Shown here: piece after piece, positions 23,142 through 23,665 of the stretch
Position numbering within the stretch: the stretch's first letter is position 1
How the letters are laid out: every line of letters begins with the position of its first letter
Position numbers and translations under genes: made by a program
Notes under the pieces: generated by a model
Told to the model about the DNA's origin: nothing
The model's input: the letters and a program-made list of their open reading frames with translations, nothing else
Database searches by the model: none
IMG/VR virus record: IMGVR_UViG_3300017762_000079
Location: 1 to 23,665 of that record
DNA from: a virus
Strand: one strand, 5' to 3'
Length of the DNA: 23,665 nt

Positions 23142-23665
23142 TACTCTTCTCCTTTACTTAATAAACTTTTTATCTCTGGACCTTTTTCTTTTACTTGTGC
23201 TAATATACTTTCAGGAACTACATTAGTATCAATCTTAGAAGGCTCTATATTTTTAGTAGCTCCTTTCTTAATATCTGTTAATGCGTTTTTAAATTCATTT
23301 AATTTATTATCTCCATCTTCTAACTCATCTTCTTCATCAAATTCATCTAAGTCATCACCTTCTATATTATATTTAATGTTAGCTTCTTCACCTATAGCCA
23401 TAATAGTATACATAACTGGCTCGGCTAACATCATCATAACATCAGGATTTATTTTACCTTCGTTAAACTTTGCATATAAAATAGCAGTTCCTAAATCTGC
23501 AACTGCTGCACCTTGAGCTAAAGCAGAAACAATATTTTTCATAGCTTCAGGTTGCATTAAAGAACCTACAATATCATCTAAAGCTTCTCTAGGATTTGTA
23601 AAATCTGGTGGAGTTTCCCAAGGATAAGGATTTTCTGCATCTCTTGTCAAGCTTTGTCCCGGTAT
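23141..23665 (-). CDS. Marine-phage structural-type protein, 5' end beyond the window
   Basis: The frame is open from the stop at 23141 to the window edge. A TTG at 23650 could be read as a start, but the residues before it (IPGQS) continue in frame. The joined stretch IPGQSLTRDAENPYPWETPP strongly resembles the N-terminus (IPGQSLT.EP.N.P.E.PP) of a protein family I remember from cyanophages and other marine phages. So the true start is most likely just outside the window. Middle region: VADLGTAILYAKFNEGKINPDVMMMLAEPVMYTIMAIGEEANIKYN, then a very acidic stretch (DDLDEFDEEDELEDGD). Function unknown; position suggests a virion or assembly role. Confidence 0.75.
   Translation of the reverse strand: MPGQSLTRDAENPYPWETPPDFTNPREALDDIVGSLMQPEAMKNIVSALAQGAAVADLGTAILYAKFNEGKINPDVMMMLAEPVMYTIMAIGEEANIKYNIEGDDLDEFDEEDELEDGDNKLNEFKNALTDIKKGATKNIEPSKIDTNVVPESILAQVKEKGPEIKSLLSKGEE

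Noticed and set aside
23648-23650. TTG as start of the 23141-23665 gene
   Set aside because: The frame continues to the window edge and the upstream residues match a known marine-phage N-terminal pattern (IPGQSLT), so the start is probably outside the window.
1-23665. CRISPR arrays, insertion sequences, long direct repeats
   Set aside because: No regularly spaced repeats, transposase genes or terminal inverted repeats were noticed in a read of both strands.

Overview
The window looks like an internal part of a lytic, T7-like (podovirus-type) marine phage genome. The DNA is visibly AT-rich and the genes are packed with 1-17 nt overlaps. A T7-type replication set is present: gp2.5-like SSB, gp4-like primase-helicase, gp5-like family A polymerase, gp3-like endonuclease I and an exonuclease. 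A class I ribonucleotide reductase pair and large internal-virion-type proteins complete the picture. Low G+C and the style of the structural proteins suggest a host among streamlined marine bacteria, but the sequence does not prove a host. Terminase, portal, capsid, RNA polymerase, integrase and tRNA genes are not in this window.

Layout. Plus strand, 1-10858: early/metabolic genes. After three small genes (1-763) comes a perfect -35/-10 promoter (747-775) and about 400 nt without a credible ORF that is rich in stems (a candidate structured RNA, about 781-1180). Then follow a small ORF, SSB, an acidic protein, primase-helicase, DNA polymerase, three PD-(D/E)XK-type nucleases, a DUF3310-like protein, nrdA, nrdB and a small ORF. 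A second perfect promoter lies inside the exonuclease gene (5986-6014).

Minus strand, 23665 down to 10842: a convergent set of 12 tightly coupled genes that reads as one late operon. In transcription order they are a marine-phage structural-type protein (cut by the window edge), a 574-aa coiled-coil virion-type protein, a 1530-aa internal-virion-type protein with a tail-lysozyme domain and a C-terminal HExxH motif, a three-helix membrane protein, a holin-like protein and a 40-aa membrane peptide. Directly coupled to these are CsgF, CsgG, a secreted curlin-like repeat protein, a secreted FecR-domain protein, a small membrane protein and a CHASE2-type adenylyl/guanylyl cyclase.

The most striking content is this last block (10842-15947): an apparent phage-borne curli (type VIII) secretion module joined to a FecR/CHASE2-cyclase signalling pair. 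It sits at the 3' end of the late operon. A plausible reading is that late in infection the phage builds a CsgG/CsgF outer-membrane pore, exports a curlin-like fibre subunit, and makes a cyclic nucleotide through a membrane-sensing cyclase. The purpose (superinfection exclusion, altered cell surface, aggregation, timing of lysis, or a virion-associated fibre) is inference only.
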